From positions 1-36,413 of the forward strand of contig CAJTVR010000047.1 in assembly GCA_910580075.1 (NCBI GenBank): DNA of 36,413 bases. Direction: 5' to 3'. Source of the stretch: an uncultured Eubacterium sp. Lineage in GTDB: Bacteria > Bacillota > Clostridia > Lachnospirales > Lachnospiraceae. A program made the translations under genes and the position numbers. Position 1 is the stretch's first letter. Every line of letters begins with the position of its first letter. Below, one piece after another: positions 8,256 through 16,616 of this stretch. Below the pieces are notes generated by a model. It made no database searches, was not told where the DNA came from, and saw only the letters and a list, made by a program, of their open reading frames with translations.

Positions 8256-9122
8256 TTATACATTAAATATGGTAGTTACATAAATCTGCCTTGCAAGAGC
8301 ACTTTCACGCAATGCATCTGCTGCTTCCCGTGCTTTTGCCCGGTCCTCAAACAATGCAAATACGGTAGGCCCGCTGCCGCTCATCATCGCATTTAAAGCC
8401 CCGTGCTCTATCAGTTTTTCTTTAATCTGCGCAATAACCGGATATTCCCTGACGGTAACGCCTTCCAGTATATTTCCCATATGTGACGCTATTGCATGCA
8501 GATCCTGTCTGTCAATATCTTCTGCCAGCCGGTCAATATCCGGATGCACACACTGACCGTCCAGTGACAGATTTTCATAAACCCATTTTGTAGATACACT
8601 GATGCCTGGTTTTGCTATCACAACCGGACACCGCGGCATAGCCGGAAGCCTTGTCAGCTTTTCTCCTATCCCCTCTGCTAATGCAGTTCCCCGCATCAGA
8701 CAGTATGGCACATCTGCCCCAAGTGTCAGAGCCCGTTTAGCCAGCTGCCTGTTCGAAAGCTGCAGACCATACATCTGGTTCATTCCATATAATACCGCTG
8801 CTGCATCTGTGCTTCCTCCCGCCATTCCGGCAGACACCGGAATACATTTGCGGATATCTATGTGTATTCCCTGGCTGATTTCAAATTCATCCATTAATAA
8901 TTTTGCAGCTTTGTACGCAATGTTATGTTCATTGGTTGGTAAAAAGCGAATGTTCGTGGTCAGTCTGATTCCCGGATCTTTCGATTTTTCCATCTGTACA
9001 CTGTCAAACAAATGTATTGTCTGCATAATCATACGTACCAGATGATAGCCATCCTCCCTCCGGCCTGTCACATCAAGGCCGAGATTAATTTTTGCAAGTG
9101 CTTTTAACCTGATCTCATCCAT
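8256..9122 (-). CDS. ispE: 4-diphosphocytidyl-2-C-methyl-D-erythritol kinase IspE
   Basis: A 288-residue GHMP kinase of the non-mevalonate isoprenoid pathway, which phosphorylates CDP-methylerythritol at the 2-OH. It has the N-terminal KALAKINLGLDVTGRREDGYH block, the ATP-binding glycine loop PVSAGMAGGSTDAAAV (about residues 95-110), LGADVPYCL with the catalytic Asp region, and the C-terminal MSGSGPTVFALF motif. The length is normal. GGAGGATAAAAAC precedes ATG 9122. The regulator gene starts at or just after its stop codon, so the two are translationally close. Confidence 0.95.
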   Translation of the reverse strand: MDEIRLKALAKINLGLDVTGRREDGYHLVRMIMQTIHLFDSVQMEKSKDPGIRLTTNIRFLPTNEHNIAYKAAKLLMDEFEISQGIHIDIRKCIPVSAGMAGGSTDAAAVLYGMNQMYGLQLSNRQLAKRALTLGADVPYCLMRGTALAEGIGEKLTRLPAMPRCPVVIAKPGISVSTKWVYENLSLDGQCVHPDIDRLAEDIDRQDLHAIASHMGNILEGVTVREYPVIAQIKEKLIEHGALNAMMSGSGPTVFALFEDRAKAREAADALRESALARQIYVTTIFNV

Positions 9123-9191
9123 GTTTTTATCCTCCAGATTTTTTATTACAGGTTTCCATTTATATTTTCTGCTTTTTCAGGATCTGTCATC

Positions 9192-9254
9192 TTCTGTAAA
9201 ATCGTGTATAATGTATTATGTATACAATATACACGATTTTACAGAAAATGTCAA
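9192..9254 (-). promoter_or_regulatory. ispE-gntR promoter overlapped by a 19-bp-arm palindrome
   Basis: On the minus strand, TTGACA (9254-9249), a 17-base spacer and TATATT (9231-9226) form a near-consensus sigma-A promoter. The arms TTCTGTAAAATCGTGTATA (9192-9210) and its exact complement (9228-9246) flank the expected start site, with the 8-base palindrome TGTATACA (9219-9226) in the loop. TGTATACA resembles operators of FCD-type GntR proteins. The rest of the 9123-9718 gap shows no gene apart from the hairpin near 9458. Confidence 0.75.
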
Positions 9255-9432
9255 TCATTCTGTACAAAAATTACAGATGTTTTTGGCTGTCCAGATACCA
9301 AAAACCGTCAGGCTGACGGCTGATATGGTATGCAATAAAAAGCCAGAATACCAGGACATCAGGCACTGCTCCATCCGCCGCCACAGGCTGGAAGCAGCAG
9401 ATTTAAATTTCTTACTGTTCGAAAACAGAAAA

Positions 9433-9516
9433 GAAAAAGTTTCCAAAAAGCTGCAAAGGACTGGTCTGTATAGTGCAGACTAGTCCTCGTGCCGCTTTCT
9501 TTTCTAAAAACTTTTC
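9433..9516 (-). terminator. Long imperfect hairpin, probable terminator of the 9719 gene
   Basis: GGACTGGTCTG (9458-9468) pairs with CAGACTAGTCC (9476-9486), and the flanks AAAAAGTTT...AAACTTTT extend an imperfect stem. On the minus strand it lies about 230 bases after the secreted-protein gene and is followed by short T-rich runs. It could instead be a small decayed mobile repeat. Confidence 0.45.
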
Positions 9517-9718
9517 CTGTTAACTGCAAGTGCCTGACTCATTACAATGCTGATCCCGCTTTCTCTGCTGCCCGCTGTCGGCGAATACTGTTTCACATTT
9601 CATCTTTTTGTGCTCCCGCCCTTCGCTTCCTGCTGTCATAGTACACGACTGCATGGCTTCCAGCATTTCATTCCTCTCGTTCAGAATACACTGCCACAGC
9701 CCTTTCTTTTCTTCATTT

Positions 9719-10933
9719 CTACACATAGACCACCGCGACATGCAGCATGATATAAGTATCTTTATACAAAACATTCATATTCATGCCCCTAAGCGCAATA
9801 CGCCCATTTTCAAATGAAAACTCACACATATCTCCTTCACTCATTTTCTCATAACCGCTGCCAGACTTGACATTTACTTCCCGAAAACCATCACTCCCAA
9901 ATAAATTACGGCTAAATGCAGTCGCAGATATTCCGTATATCGTACACGGGCCGATGTCATGCTCAAAATTCCATGACCTGTGGTTTTCTGAAATTCCCGG
10001 CCCATAGTAAAAACTGTTCTCAAGCTCAGGAGGACAGCTATTATCCGGTCCGTCATAGGTCAGACACACGTCCATCGTCCAGTATTTCAGACCGGATTCG
10101 TTCTGCCCGTCTTTCTTTCCTTCAGCATAACTTGCAGAATCCACATTTACCCGCTTATCTGCAAAATCGATTCCCTGCAAATACCCATCCGAACTTCCTT
10201 TATCATAGCCGTCTTTATTCCCGCTGCTGTAGCCATCTTTGTTTCCTTTATCATAGCCTGTATCATGTCCCTGCTGATACTTTGCCTGGGCCATATCCCT
10301 GACCGCCTGACTTAAATTTTCAAACGTGTCCTGCGGACCTGCAGATCCATTATTGTCAGTAATAGCGTCCGCTATTGATTTTTTTCCATTACTGACAGAT
10401 CGAAAAGAATTTTTTACCCATTCATCCAGCTCATTCAGGTTATCCCGGTGCAGCCGGTTCTGTCTGCCTAAATAATTCAGTTTCTGGCTGATCGTAGCAT
10501 TTGTATACTGTGTCTCATCCTGAATCTCGGACTGTTCACTGCCGATCCCAAGAAAAACTTTCAGTTTCTGCCAGGCATTGGCCGCAAACGCCATCAGTGA
10601 TTTTTCCTCTGACGGGTCTTTTGTATCTTCATAAGCGGCTGATAAGTCTTCGGTCCGGCCAAGCTCTTTATTTTTCGTTATCTGCATAAAATTAGTTTCT
10701 GCCTGGCTCCATGCTCCTCCGGTATCCTCTGTGCAGATATACATTTCACCATCATATATCACATAATCCCCGGCGCTGTATTCCGTTCCTTCTTGAAATA
10801 CAACGGCCAGCTTGTCCGTTGCATTGGATGTAATAACGGCGGCCTGCGCATTGACTTGCGGAATGCTCACCAGTATACCGGCGGCCAGTACCATTGATAC
10901 GGCTTTACAGGTTCTTTTTTTATTCTTTATCAT
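9719..10933 (-). CDS. Secreted protein with aromatic/glycine repeats, function unknown
   Basis: A 404-residue protein with a clear signal peptide (KNKKRTCK, hydrophobic core, cleavage near AQAA at residue 32). Residues about 45-90 (EGTEYSAGDYVIYDGEMYICTEDTGGAWSQ) look like a small CBM5/12-type sugar-binding module. After a linker come repeats of the form GYDKGNKDGYSSGNKDG (about residues 222-250). The C-terminal 125 residues form an unrecognised domain with three Cys and many aromatic residues. AGGAGG lies upstream of the start. It begins 12 bases after the coiled-coil protein gene, so the two are one operon and may form a surface assembly. This role is inferred from context only. Confidence 0.7.
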   Translation of the reverse strand: MIKNKKRTCKAVSMVLAAGILVSIPQVNAQAAVITSNATDKLAVVFQEGTEYSAGDYVIYDGEMYICTEDTGGAWSQAETNFMQITKNKELGRTEDLSAAYEDTKDPSEEKSLMAFAANAWQKLKVFLGIGSEQSEIQDETQYTNATISQKLNYLGRQNRLHRDNLNELDEWVKNSFRSVSNGKKSIADAITDNNGSAGPQDTFENLSQAVRDMAQAKYQQGHDTGYDKGNKDGYSSGNKDGYDKGSSDGYLQGIDFADKRVNVDSASYAEGKKDGQNESGLKYWTMDVCLTYDGPDNSCPPELENSFYYGPGISENHRSWNFEHDIGPCTIYGISATAFSRNLFGSDGFREVNVKSGSGYEKMSEGDMCEFSFENGRIALRGMNMNVLYKDTYIMLHVAVVYV

Positions 10934-10945
10934 ATAAGGTTCCTC

Positions 10946-12958
10946 CTATTTTTGTTTGTATACGTGAATGGATACGATATCAATATTTCGCGAAGGTCTG
11001 TTTGTAAATGTAATCAAAAGGTCATTTCCGCTTACTGACAAAGCCACATTCGAAGGCAGTCTGTCCGGTTTTTTGAAATCTACCACAATGGCTGTATCGT
11101 CTTCGCTTAACTGAATCTGATCTGCCTCCGATACAAGCGGAATCTGATATACATAAGCAGATCCGCTTTGCTGGTATGTATAGCCTGAATCCGTTTCCTG
11201 ATCTGACTGTGCCAGCAGTGTGATATTAGAAAGCCATTTTTCCTTTTCCAGTTCTCCTACACGTACTCTGGCGTCTGTAAGGTCTGTATTCAGATAGTCC
11301 ATGCCTTCTTCTACTGTCTGCGCGCCGCCTATATTCTGCAGTACCTGAAACAGCCCCTGCAGCCCGTCCTTAGATAAAATCTTTACAATCGATCCGATTT
11401 TTTGAAAAATAGTATCTCCTTCGACATTTCCGGCATCTGCGGCTTCTCCGGTCAGCTGATCTGCCGCATCCAGCTGTTCCTTAAGATCTGTATCTGCTTG
11501 TTCACGCTGCATCCGTTCGGCCTCATCTGCCTCTTCACGCTTTTTCTGCTCACTGCTGTCTGATTCTTTGCGCTGTGTCTGCTCTTCTTCTATTTTTTTA
11601 TCAAATTCCAAAGCCTGCTGCTCCAGCGCCTCTTTCAGCTCCCGGTCACTCTGCTCTAAGGCTGCCTTTGATTCCTCCAGCTTTTTTCCATTATCGCCAA
11701 GAGAATCTTCCAGCTCCTTTAACGACTGGTCAAACTCTTTATCCTGTTTCGTATTCTCATCCTTTAACTGCTTAATAATTTTATTCAGGTCTAAAATTGC
11801 TCCGGTATATACCTGGTCGTTTCCAGCAAGAATATCGACAAATTCAGCAATCGTCAGATCTGATGCCGATACTTTTGAAGACCTGATATCGCTCCCGCTG
11901 CCAGTTACTTTTTCCAGATTGCTGCCTGATACAGTAACTGCTGCCGTCAGCTGTTTCGTTATTTCATTAATATGCGCAATGGATGTATGTATCTTTGTAA
12001 TGCTTGTCTGAAGTTTGCTGATATCAGAAGATTTTTTCTTATCCAGCGTCTTTAATTCACTCACCTGTCCGGTCAGTGTGCGTACCGACGACTGCACTTC
12101 GCTGATTTTAGATGTCAGACTCTGTATCTGCTTTGTCAGCTCTTTGTTCGCTGCTGAGAGCACTTTATTTTGAATTGTTTTGATATCTGCATCTGTAAAA
12201 TAATCCTTTCCTTTTACCGGGGTCTTTACATTTTTCTTCACCTCTGCAATTACATCAGATTTCATTTTTTCCATCTGCTGTTTTGTAACCGTACTGACTG
12301 TATTGTTTACGAGGCTCTGCAGATCCAGCGAACGCTTCAGCCTTTCCAGATCCTGGTCTGTGAGCTGATAAGTACCGTTTTGGAGCTGGTTTTTAACTGT
12401 ATCAGACAGCTCTGTGCGCAGCTGGTCTTCCAGCTGTTGTTTTGCTTCGCCGCTTAATCCGTTCGAAATATCCATCTGTGCAAGTGCTTCCTGCAATGCC
12501 TGTCTGACTGCACGGCGGATATATTCTTTCTGCTGTTTTGTCAGCACGCCGTCACCGGAAATATCCATCTGTTCTATAATATCCGCCAGTACAGCTCTTA
12601 AGTCCTCATCCCCAATTGCAATGACTTCTATTCCATGATCAGCTGCAATTTCGTAGATTTTATCTTTCGTCAGTTCTTTTGTAACCGCATCTCCAATCAT
12701 ATCTGACAAAATATCCGTTCTGAGGGTGTCTAAGACCTGTTCGCTTACATCATTCGAAATCTGCTCAATGCGGTCCGGCGTAATCCGTATGGATTCACCT
12801 TCTCCTGTCGAAGCATTGGTTTTGTCTGAAAACAGCCAGAACGCAAGTATCACCGCTGCAAGTATGACCAAAACCCCTGCCAGAAGAAAGGCAGCTTTTT
12901 TGCGGTTAATTGCTTCATAATCTTCATACTGATTTTCATTTTCGCTTTGTGGTGTCAT
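10946..12958 (-). CDS. Membrane-anchored coiled-coil protein, function unknown
   Basis: 670 residues. There is a short acidic cytoplasmic tail, a basic NRKK, then one membrane helix (AAFLLAGVLVILAAVILAFWLF, about residues 24-45), giving an outside-facing protein. The exterior is mostly helical. Regions at about 100-200 include repeats with calcium-hand-like text (QMDISGDGVLTKQQ), then long heptad-rich coiled coils (ISKLQTSITKIHTSIAHINE; LKELEDSLGDNGKKLEESKAALEQSDRELKEALEQ) rich in E, K and Q. The last 90 residues are predicted beta-rich (VALSVSGNDLLITF). It is the first gene of a two-gene operon with the secreted protein. The architecture suggests a surface stalk with a terminal domain. Confidence 0.7.
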   Translation of the reverse strand: MTPQSENENQYEDYEAINRKKAAFLLAGVLVILAAVILAFWLFSDKTNASTGEGESIRITPDRIEQISNDVSEQVLDTLRTDILSDMIGDAVTKELTKDKIYEIAADHGIEVIAIGDEDLRAVLADIIEQMDISGDGVLTKQQKEYIRRAVRQALQEALAQMDISNGLSGEAKQQLEDQLRTELSDTVKNQLQNGTYQLTDQDLERLKRSLDLQSLVNNTVSTVTKQQMEKMKSDVIAEVKKNVKTPVKGKDYFTDADIKTIQNKVLSAANKELTKQIQSLTSKISEVQSSVRTLTGQVSELKTLDKKKSSDISKLQTSITKIHTSIAHINEITKQLTAAVTVSGSNLEKVTGSGSDIRSSKVSASDLTIAEFVDILAGNDQVYTGAILDLNKIIKQLKDENTKQDKEFDQSLKELEDSLGDNGKKLEESKAALEQSDRELKEALEQQALEFDKKIEEEQTQRKESDSSEQKKREEADEAERMQREQADTDLKEQLDAADQLTGEAADAGNVEGDTIFQKIGSIVKILSKDGLQGLFQVLQNIGGAQTVEEGMDYLNTDLTDARVRVGELEKEKWLSNITLLAQSDQETDSGYTYQQSGSAYVYQIPLVSEADQIQLSEDDTAIVVDFKKPDRLPSNVALSVSGNDLLITFTNRPSRNIDIVSIHVYKQK

Positions 12959-13059
12959 AAATTATTCCTTTCTTTGATTACCATGTATTGCTACTGTTAT
13001 CCTTTTCACTCCATTTTCGGGTTAAAATTACAAGAAGTACTTTTCAACTGTCTGATTTT

Positions 13060-13088
13060 TTGATATATTAGTATATGTAGATTTATAT
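13060..13088 (+). promoter_or_regulatory. Possible promoter of the CNNM/CBS gene
   Basis: TTGATA near 13060 and TTATAT about 17 bases later lie roughly 35 bases before the TTG start. The region is very AT-rich, so other -10 matches are possible. Confidence 0.35.
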
Positions 13089-13121
13089 ACAAAAATATAA
13101 TCAATAGTAAGAGGTGTTCCA

Positions 13122-14396
13122 TTGGATTCAGATGACATATTTCAACTAATTATACTTGCTGTATTGTTATTCCTTTCTGCATTTTTCTCATCTGCAGAAA
13201 CTTCATTGACGACATTTAACCGCATCCGTATGATGACGCTTGCTGATGAAGGCAGCAAACGTGCGGCACGTGCACTGAAAATTACAGATGATTCCGGTAA
13301 AATGCTGAGCGCCATTTTAATAGGCAACAATATTGTAAACCTGTCTGCATCAAGTATTGCAACATCACTGGCCCTGCGTCTGCTGGGAAGTGCGGGGGCC
13401 GGCATCGCTACAGGTATTTTAACTGTGCTGATTTTAATTTTTGGAGAAATATCTCCTAAAACCTTTGCTACGCTTCATGCAGAAAAACTTGCCATGGCAT
13501 ATTCGGGCATTATTCAGCTGCTGATGACTATACTGACACCAGTGATTTTTATTATCAACAAAATGTCAAACGTATTCCTGCGCCTGCTGGGGGCTGACCC
13601 GAATAAAGCAAAAGATGCCATAACAGAAGAAGAACTGCGTACCATTGTAGATGTCAGCCATGAAAGCGGCGTTATAGAAACCGAAGAACACGAAATGATT
13701 CATAATGTGTTTGATTTTTCAGATGCCCTGGCAAAAGAAATCATGACTCCCAGAATCGATATGACTTTTGTCAGACTGGAAAGTACTTACCGGGAAATAT
13801 TAGAAATCTACCGGGAAGACCATTATACAAGAATGCCGGTATATAAAGACAGTACAGACAATGTGATCGGCATTCTGAATATGAAAGATCTGCTGCTCTA
13901 TGAAGATACTGAGCATTTTGCCGTCCAGAATATACTGCGTGAGCCATATTTTACTTACGAAACAAAAAATACTGCTGAATTGTTTTTAGAAATGCAGCGT
14001 AAATCCATTAATCTAGCCATCGTATTAGACGAATACGGCATTACAGCCGGCATGATTACTATGGAAGATTTGTTAGAAGAAATCGTTGGTGAAATCCATG
14101 ATGAATATGATGCCAATGAAAAAGATCCTCTGACTAAAATCAGCGATACAGAATATCTCGCCGCCGGACATATGAATCTGGACGACTTATGCGATGAACT
14201 GGATATCAGTCTGACTTCCGATGATTACGATACGATTGGCGGATATTTCATCGGCTGCTGCGACCATCTGCCGAAAGAAAATGAACAGATAACGACAGAA
14301 GACGGTATCTGCCTGACGGTCACTTCTGTTACCAAAAACCGGATTGGACAGATACGGATTCAGCTTCCTGAATCCCTAAATGACACAGAATCTTAA
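13122..14396 (+). CDS. CNNM/CBS/CorC-domain membrane protein (HlyC/CorC family)
   Basis: 424 residues in the standard order. The N-terminal DUF21/CNNM transmembrane domain (about 1-190) has FQLIILAVLLFLSAFFSSAETSL and ILIFGEISPKTFATLHAEKLA. A CBS pair follows (MTPRIDMTFVRLESTYREIL, YTRMPVYKDSTDNVIGILNMKDLL, GITAGMITMEDLLEEIVGEIHDEYD), then a C-terminal CorC_HlyC domain (about 345-420). Relatives export magnesium or influence magnesium/cobalt resistance; the older haemolysin name is misleading. The chosen start is TTG with GAGGTG upstream, because the CNNM helix begins immediately after it. It is a single plus-strand gene flanked by minus-strand genes. Confidence 0.88.
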   Translation: MDSDDIFQLIILAVLLFLSAFFSSAETSLTTFNRIRMMTLADEGSKRAARALKITDDSGKMLSAILIGNNIVNLSASSIATSLALRLLGSAGAGIATGILTVLILIFGEISPKTFATLHAEKLAMAYSGIIQLLMTILTPVIFIINKMSNVFLRLLGADPNKAKDAITEEELRTIVDVSHESGVIETEEHEMIHNVFDFSDALAKEIMTPRIDMTFVRLESTYREILEIYREDHYTRMPVYKDSTDNVIGILNMKDLLLYEDTEHFAVQNILREPYFTYETKNTAELFLEMQRKSINLAIVLDEYGITAGMITMEDLLEEIVGEIHDEYDANEKDPLTKISDTEYLAAGHMNLDDLCDELDISLTSDDYDTIGGYFIGCCDHLPKENEQITTEDGICLTVTSVTKNRIGQIRIQLPESLNDTES

Positions 14397-14405
14397 ATTT
14401 CTAAG

Positions 14406-14437
14406 CCGCGGGGCTGACAGGCCAGCCCCCCCCCCCC
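14406..14437 (+). other. GC hairpin and 12-C homopolymer after the CNNM gene
   Basis: GGGGCTG (14409-14415) can pair with the C-rich side of a run of twelve C at 14426-14437, directly after the stop codon. There is no T-tract, so termination is uncertain. The homopolymer is outside any convincing gene. Confidence 0.5.
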
Positions 14438-14439
14438 GG

Positions 14440-14911
14440 CTGCCTGATCAAAATCCAGCTGCATGTATTTTTAACCCGATGCCGTCTGGCGGCAGTCTTG
14501 AAACAGGTCTGCACTTATGTCTGCTTACAGTCTGCATCTTCTCATCCTCCTTTCTGTCATTTACCTGGTTCTTATTCTAATCCTGCTGAATCCGGCTGCC
14601 AGCTCAGCTGCATGTACTTTGTTCTAAGACACCGCCTGACGGCGGTTTTGAAACAAGCCTGTGCTTATCCTCTTTCTGCCTGCATTCTCCTAAACGCCTC
14701 CCTTCGTCATTTACCCGATTCTTTTTCTAATTCCACAGAAGTCAGGACACCGTTTCAGCTGCATGTACTTTGCTGACGCTGCCTGACAGCAATCCTGAGC
14801 AGTCCTATGCTTCTATACGCTTACGTTTTCTTACATTCTGCATGCTTCCGGGCCTCTCTTCGTCCATTGATCTGATCCTTTTTCAAATCCCGCTGAATTT
14901 AAGATCAGATC
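14440..14911. repeat. Decayed tandem repeat of about 150 bp, three copies plus gene 3' end
   Basis: The string CAGCTGCATGTA starts at 14456, 14605 and 14756, and a related CTGCAGCATGTA occurs at 14911 inside the end of the TadZ-like gene. Between them CTGACGGCGG/TTGAAACA, CTTAT, TCATTTACC and TTCTTxTTCTAAT recur in the same order. Units are about 149-153 bases and clearly diverged. They look like old tandem duplications of the 3' end of the neighbouring minus-strand gene. Confidence 0.7.
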
Positions 14912-15601
14912 TGCAGCATGTACCAGTTCCTGCATAAAATAAGACTGGCCGTCCATTTTCATGCAGCGCGCATACTTTAAAACAAAACGCTCTGCCTTGC
15001 CGTTATCACTGGCATACCGGAAAAACTGGCTGCCCGGTATAACTGCTAATGCTTCTTTTGGAATCCGGTACTGACGATTCAGATACTGTTTATTATAAAC
15101 AGACTCCTGATGATACTGATTTACAAGATAGACGCCTCTGCCAGAACAGGCATGCCGTTTTTGAAAAAACTGTTCCAGATGCCGGCGGCCCTGGGAAATG
15201 TTAATGACAGATACATCTGCCCTGGATAAAATATCCGCTGACAGCGCATCTTCCCCGCTTCCACAGTCCGTAAATGCGAGCTCTGCAAACTGCTCTGCCC
15301 GCTGAATCAGCCGCTGCATGCTTTTCTTAAAAAACTCCGGATACTGCTGCTGCTTTGCATAATCCGGCTGCATCAGATAATACAGCCGTCCTTTTCTGAC
15401 TGTAACCAGACGGTCGGCTGTTATCCTGTCATGCCATCCGAAACTGCCTGCACCCAGTTTCTGATATAAATCTCCCTTCTGGTTTCTGCTCTGTAAAAGA
15501 ACCGTCTTAATGTTCCAGACATCTGAACAGATACTGGCGACTGCTGCCATACTGCTTGTCATGCCGCTTCCCGCTTCTTCACTCCAAAATGCTATATTCA
15601 C
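14831..15601 (-). CDS. TadZ/ParA-like atypical P-loop protein
   Basis: About 256 residues from GTG 15601, which has AGGAGGAAAG directly upstream; a longer frame to 15631 lacks a ribosome binding site. The N-terminus NIAFWSEEAGSGMTSSMAAVASICS is a MinD/ParA-type fold with the P-loop GSGMTSS, where Met replaces the nucleotide-contacting Lys. FTDCGSGEDALSADILSRADVSVINIS follows the MinD pattern for strand 4 and the next switch. Such lysine-less P-loops are known in TadZ-type proteins, which place Tad pili at the cell pole. No pilus ATPase, pilin or TadB/C gene lies in the window, so the role is unproven. It follows the second ParA-like gene at a duplicated junction. Confidence 0.65.
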   Translation of the reverse strand: MNIAFWSEEAGSGMTSSMAAVASICSDVWNIKTVLLQSRNQKGDLYQKLGAGSFGWHDRITADRLVTVRKGRLYYLMQPDYAKQQQYPEFFKKSMQRLIQRAEQFAELAFTDCGSGEDALSADILSRADVSVINISQGRRHLEQFFQKRHACSGRGVYLVNQYHQESVYNKQYLNRQYRIPKEALAVIPGSQFFRYASDNGKAERFVLKYARCMKMDGQSYFMQELVHAADLILNSAGFEKGSDQWTKRGPEACRM

Positions 15602-15690
15602 GCCTTTCCTCCTGTTCTTCTCACTGTGCATTCATGCCGCTTCCCCGCTCCAGAATGCTATATTCACGCCTCTCCTCCTGCCCTTTTCAC
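15560..15690. repeat. Tandem duplication (period 73 bp) at the junction of the two ParA-like genes
   Basis: 15560-15624 and 15633-15690 are near-identical apart from a few bases and a 7-base deletion in the second. Both contain, on the minus strand, AGGAGG-AGGC-GTG-AATATAGCATT, that is a ribosome binding site and GTG start. The upstream copy gives only a 12-codon frame (15667-15632) before TGA; the downstream copy opens the full TadZ-like gene. Confidence 0.85.
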
Positions 15691-16275
15691 CATACATAAA
15701 AGCTGCCCGAGTACCTTTTGCATATCTGAAGAAATTTGCACGCTCTGATTCAGACTCCCGAACTGCATTTCCAGCCGGCAGGCCTCGTCTGCCTGATGAA
15801 ACGGAAGCAGCAGCCAGTGGTCAATAAAACCGTTACCTTTTTCAAAATGCCTCTGAACTTTTTCCAGAAAACCCGTGCTCAGGCAGAAACCGCGCAGCAG
15901 CACAGATGCCGGCATACTGTTACTCTGCATATACTGATTATAATAATCCAGATTTCTGCGGTCACAGTCGACTACCAGAATACGCGTACTGCATAAAGCC
16001 AGACATAACTGCGGCGGACAAACCCCGAGCTGTACAAATACATATTCATAATCCAGCTCATGCCACTGGACAACCGGCTCAAGGCGCATAAAATCTACAT
16101 TCTGGAACGTAACCGGCACAGACGGCATACCTGATGCCGAAATAGAGCGAAACAGTACACCGTCATCTGAATTGTCGATGACACATACCCGTCTGCCTGT
16201 ATTTTGCAGGGCACAGGCAGCGTACATGCAGATATCGGCCGGACAGCTCCCATAAAAACCGATAATATTTGACAA
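15664..16275 (-). CDS. Degenerate ParA/MinD-like protein without Walker A lysine
   Basis: A 203-residue protein starting at TTG 16275 (GTAGGTG upstream). The first strand and loop, NIIGFYGSCPADICMYAACALQ, sit where ParA proteins have KGGVGKTT, but there is no Gly-Lys-Thr. Later segments keep the fold's rhythm: RRVCVIDNSDDG (strand 2), YEYVFVQLG (strand 3) and STRILVVDCDRRNLDYYNQY (strand 4). It is thus a probable non-catalytic member of the ParA/TadZ superfamily. Its TGA overlaps a GTG in the pattern GTGA, which would originally have coupled it to the next gene. The partner may be a hetero-oligomer; that is inference. The sequence is rich in Cys and Leu. Confidence 0.6.
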   Translation of the reverse strand: MSNIIGFYGSCPADICMYAACALQNTGRRVCVIDNSDDGVLFRSISASGMPSVPVTFQNVDFMRLEPVVQWHELDYEYVFVQLGVCPPQLCLALCSTRILVVDCDRRNLDYYNQYMQSNSMPASVLLRGFCLSTGFLEKVQRHFEKGNGFIDHWLLLPFHQADEACRLEMQFGSLNQSVQISSDMQKVLGQLLCMVKRAGGEA

Positions 16276-16556
16276 ATTTTCACCTACTTTCTATAGGGTG
16301 TTTGTTTGAACAACGAACTTATTCTTCATTTTTTAGGGGATTATGCTAAATGTTATTCAGCGATTTTACCTGAAACTATATAAGAAAATTTACTGCTTTT
16401 TCTGATGGATACCGTTTGCAGCTCCATATAAGAAAACTAAGATGTTATTTATAATAACCGGTTTATTGATATTTGTAAAGTGAAATAACAGATATTTTTA
16501 TAATTTGTGAAAACTGCACAATTTAAAACCAGCCCAGCTATCTGTCAGCATGGCGA
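16276..16556 (-). promoter_or_regulatory. AT-rich leader of the ParA-like pair
   Basis: This gap holds no gene. On the minus strand TTGTTC-like and TATAGA elements lie just before the start, and a short palindrome TTGTT-TG-AACAA is at 16303-16314. It probably holds the promoter and perhaps an operator, but the -35/-10 pair is not convincing. Confidence 0.35.
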
Positions 16557-16597
16557 AAACGGAGCCACAGCAGGAAAACTGCTGCAGCTCCGTTTCT
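16557..16597 (-). terminator. Terminator after the glycosyltransferase gene
   Basis: AAACGGAGC and AGCAG (16557-16573) pair with CTGCT and GCTCCGTTT (16579-16595) around a GAAAA loop with a 3-base internal loop. On the minus strand the stem ends in TTTT. It lies 20 bases past the gene's stop. Confidence 0.75.
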
Positions 16598-16616
16598 AAC
16601 GATCATAATTGATTCA

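Noticed and set aside
14426..14437. Poly-C tract as a phase-variation switch
   Set aside because: It lies after the stop codon of the CNNM gene and outside its promoter, and no real gene reads through it.
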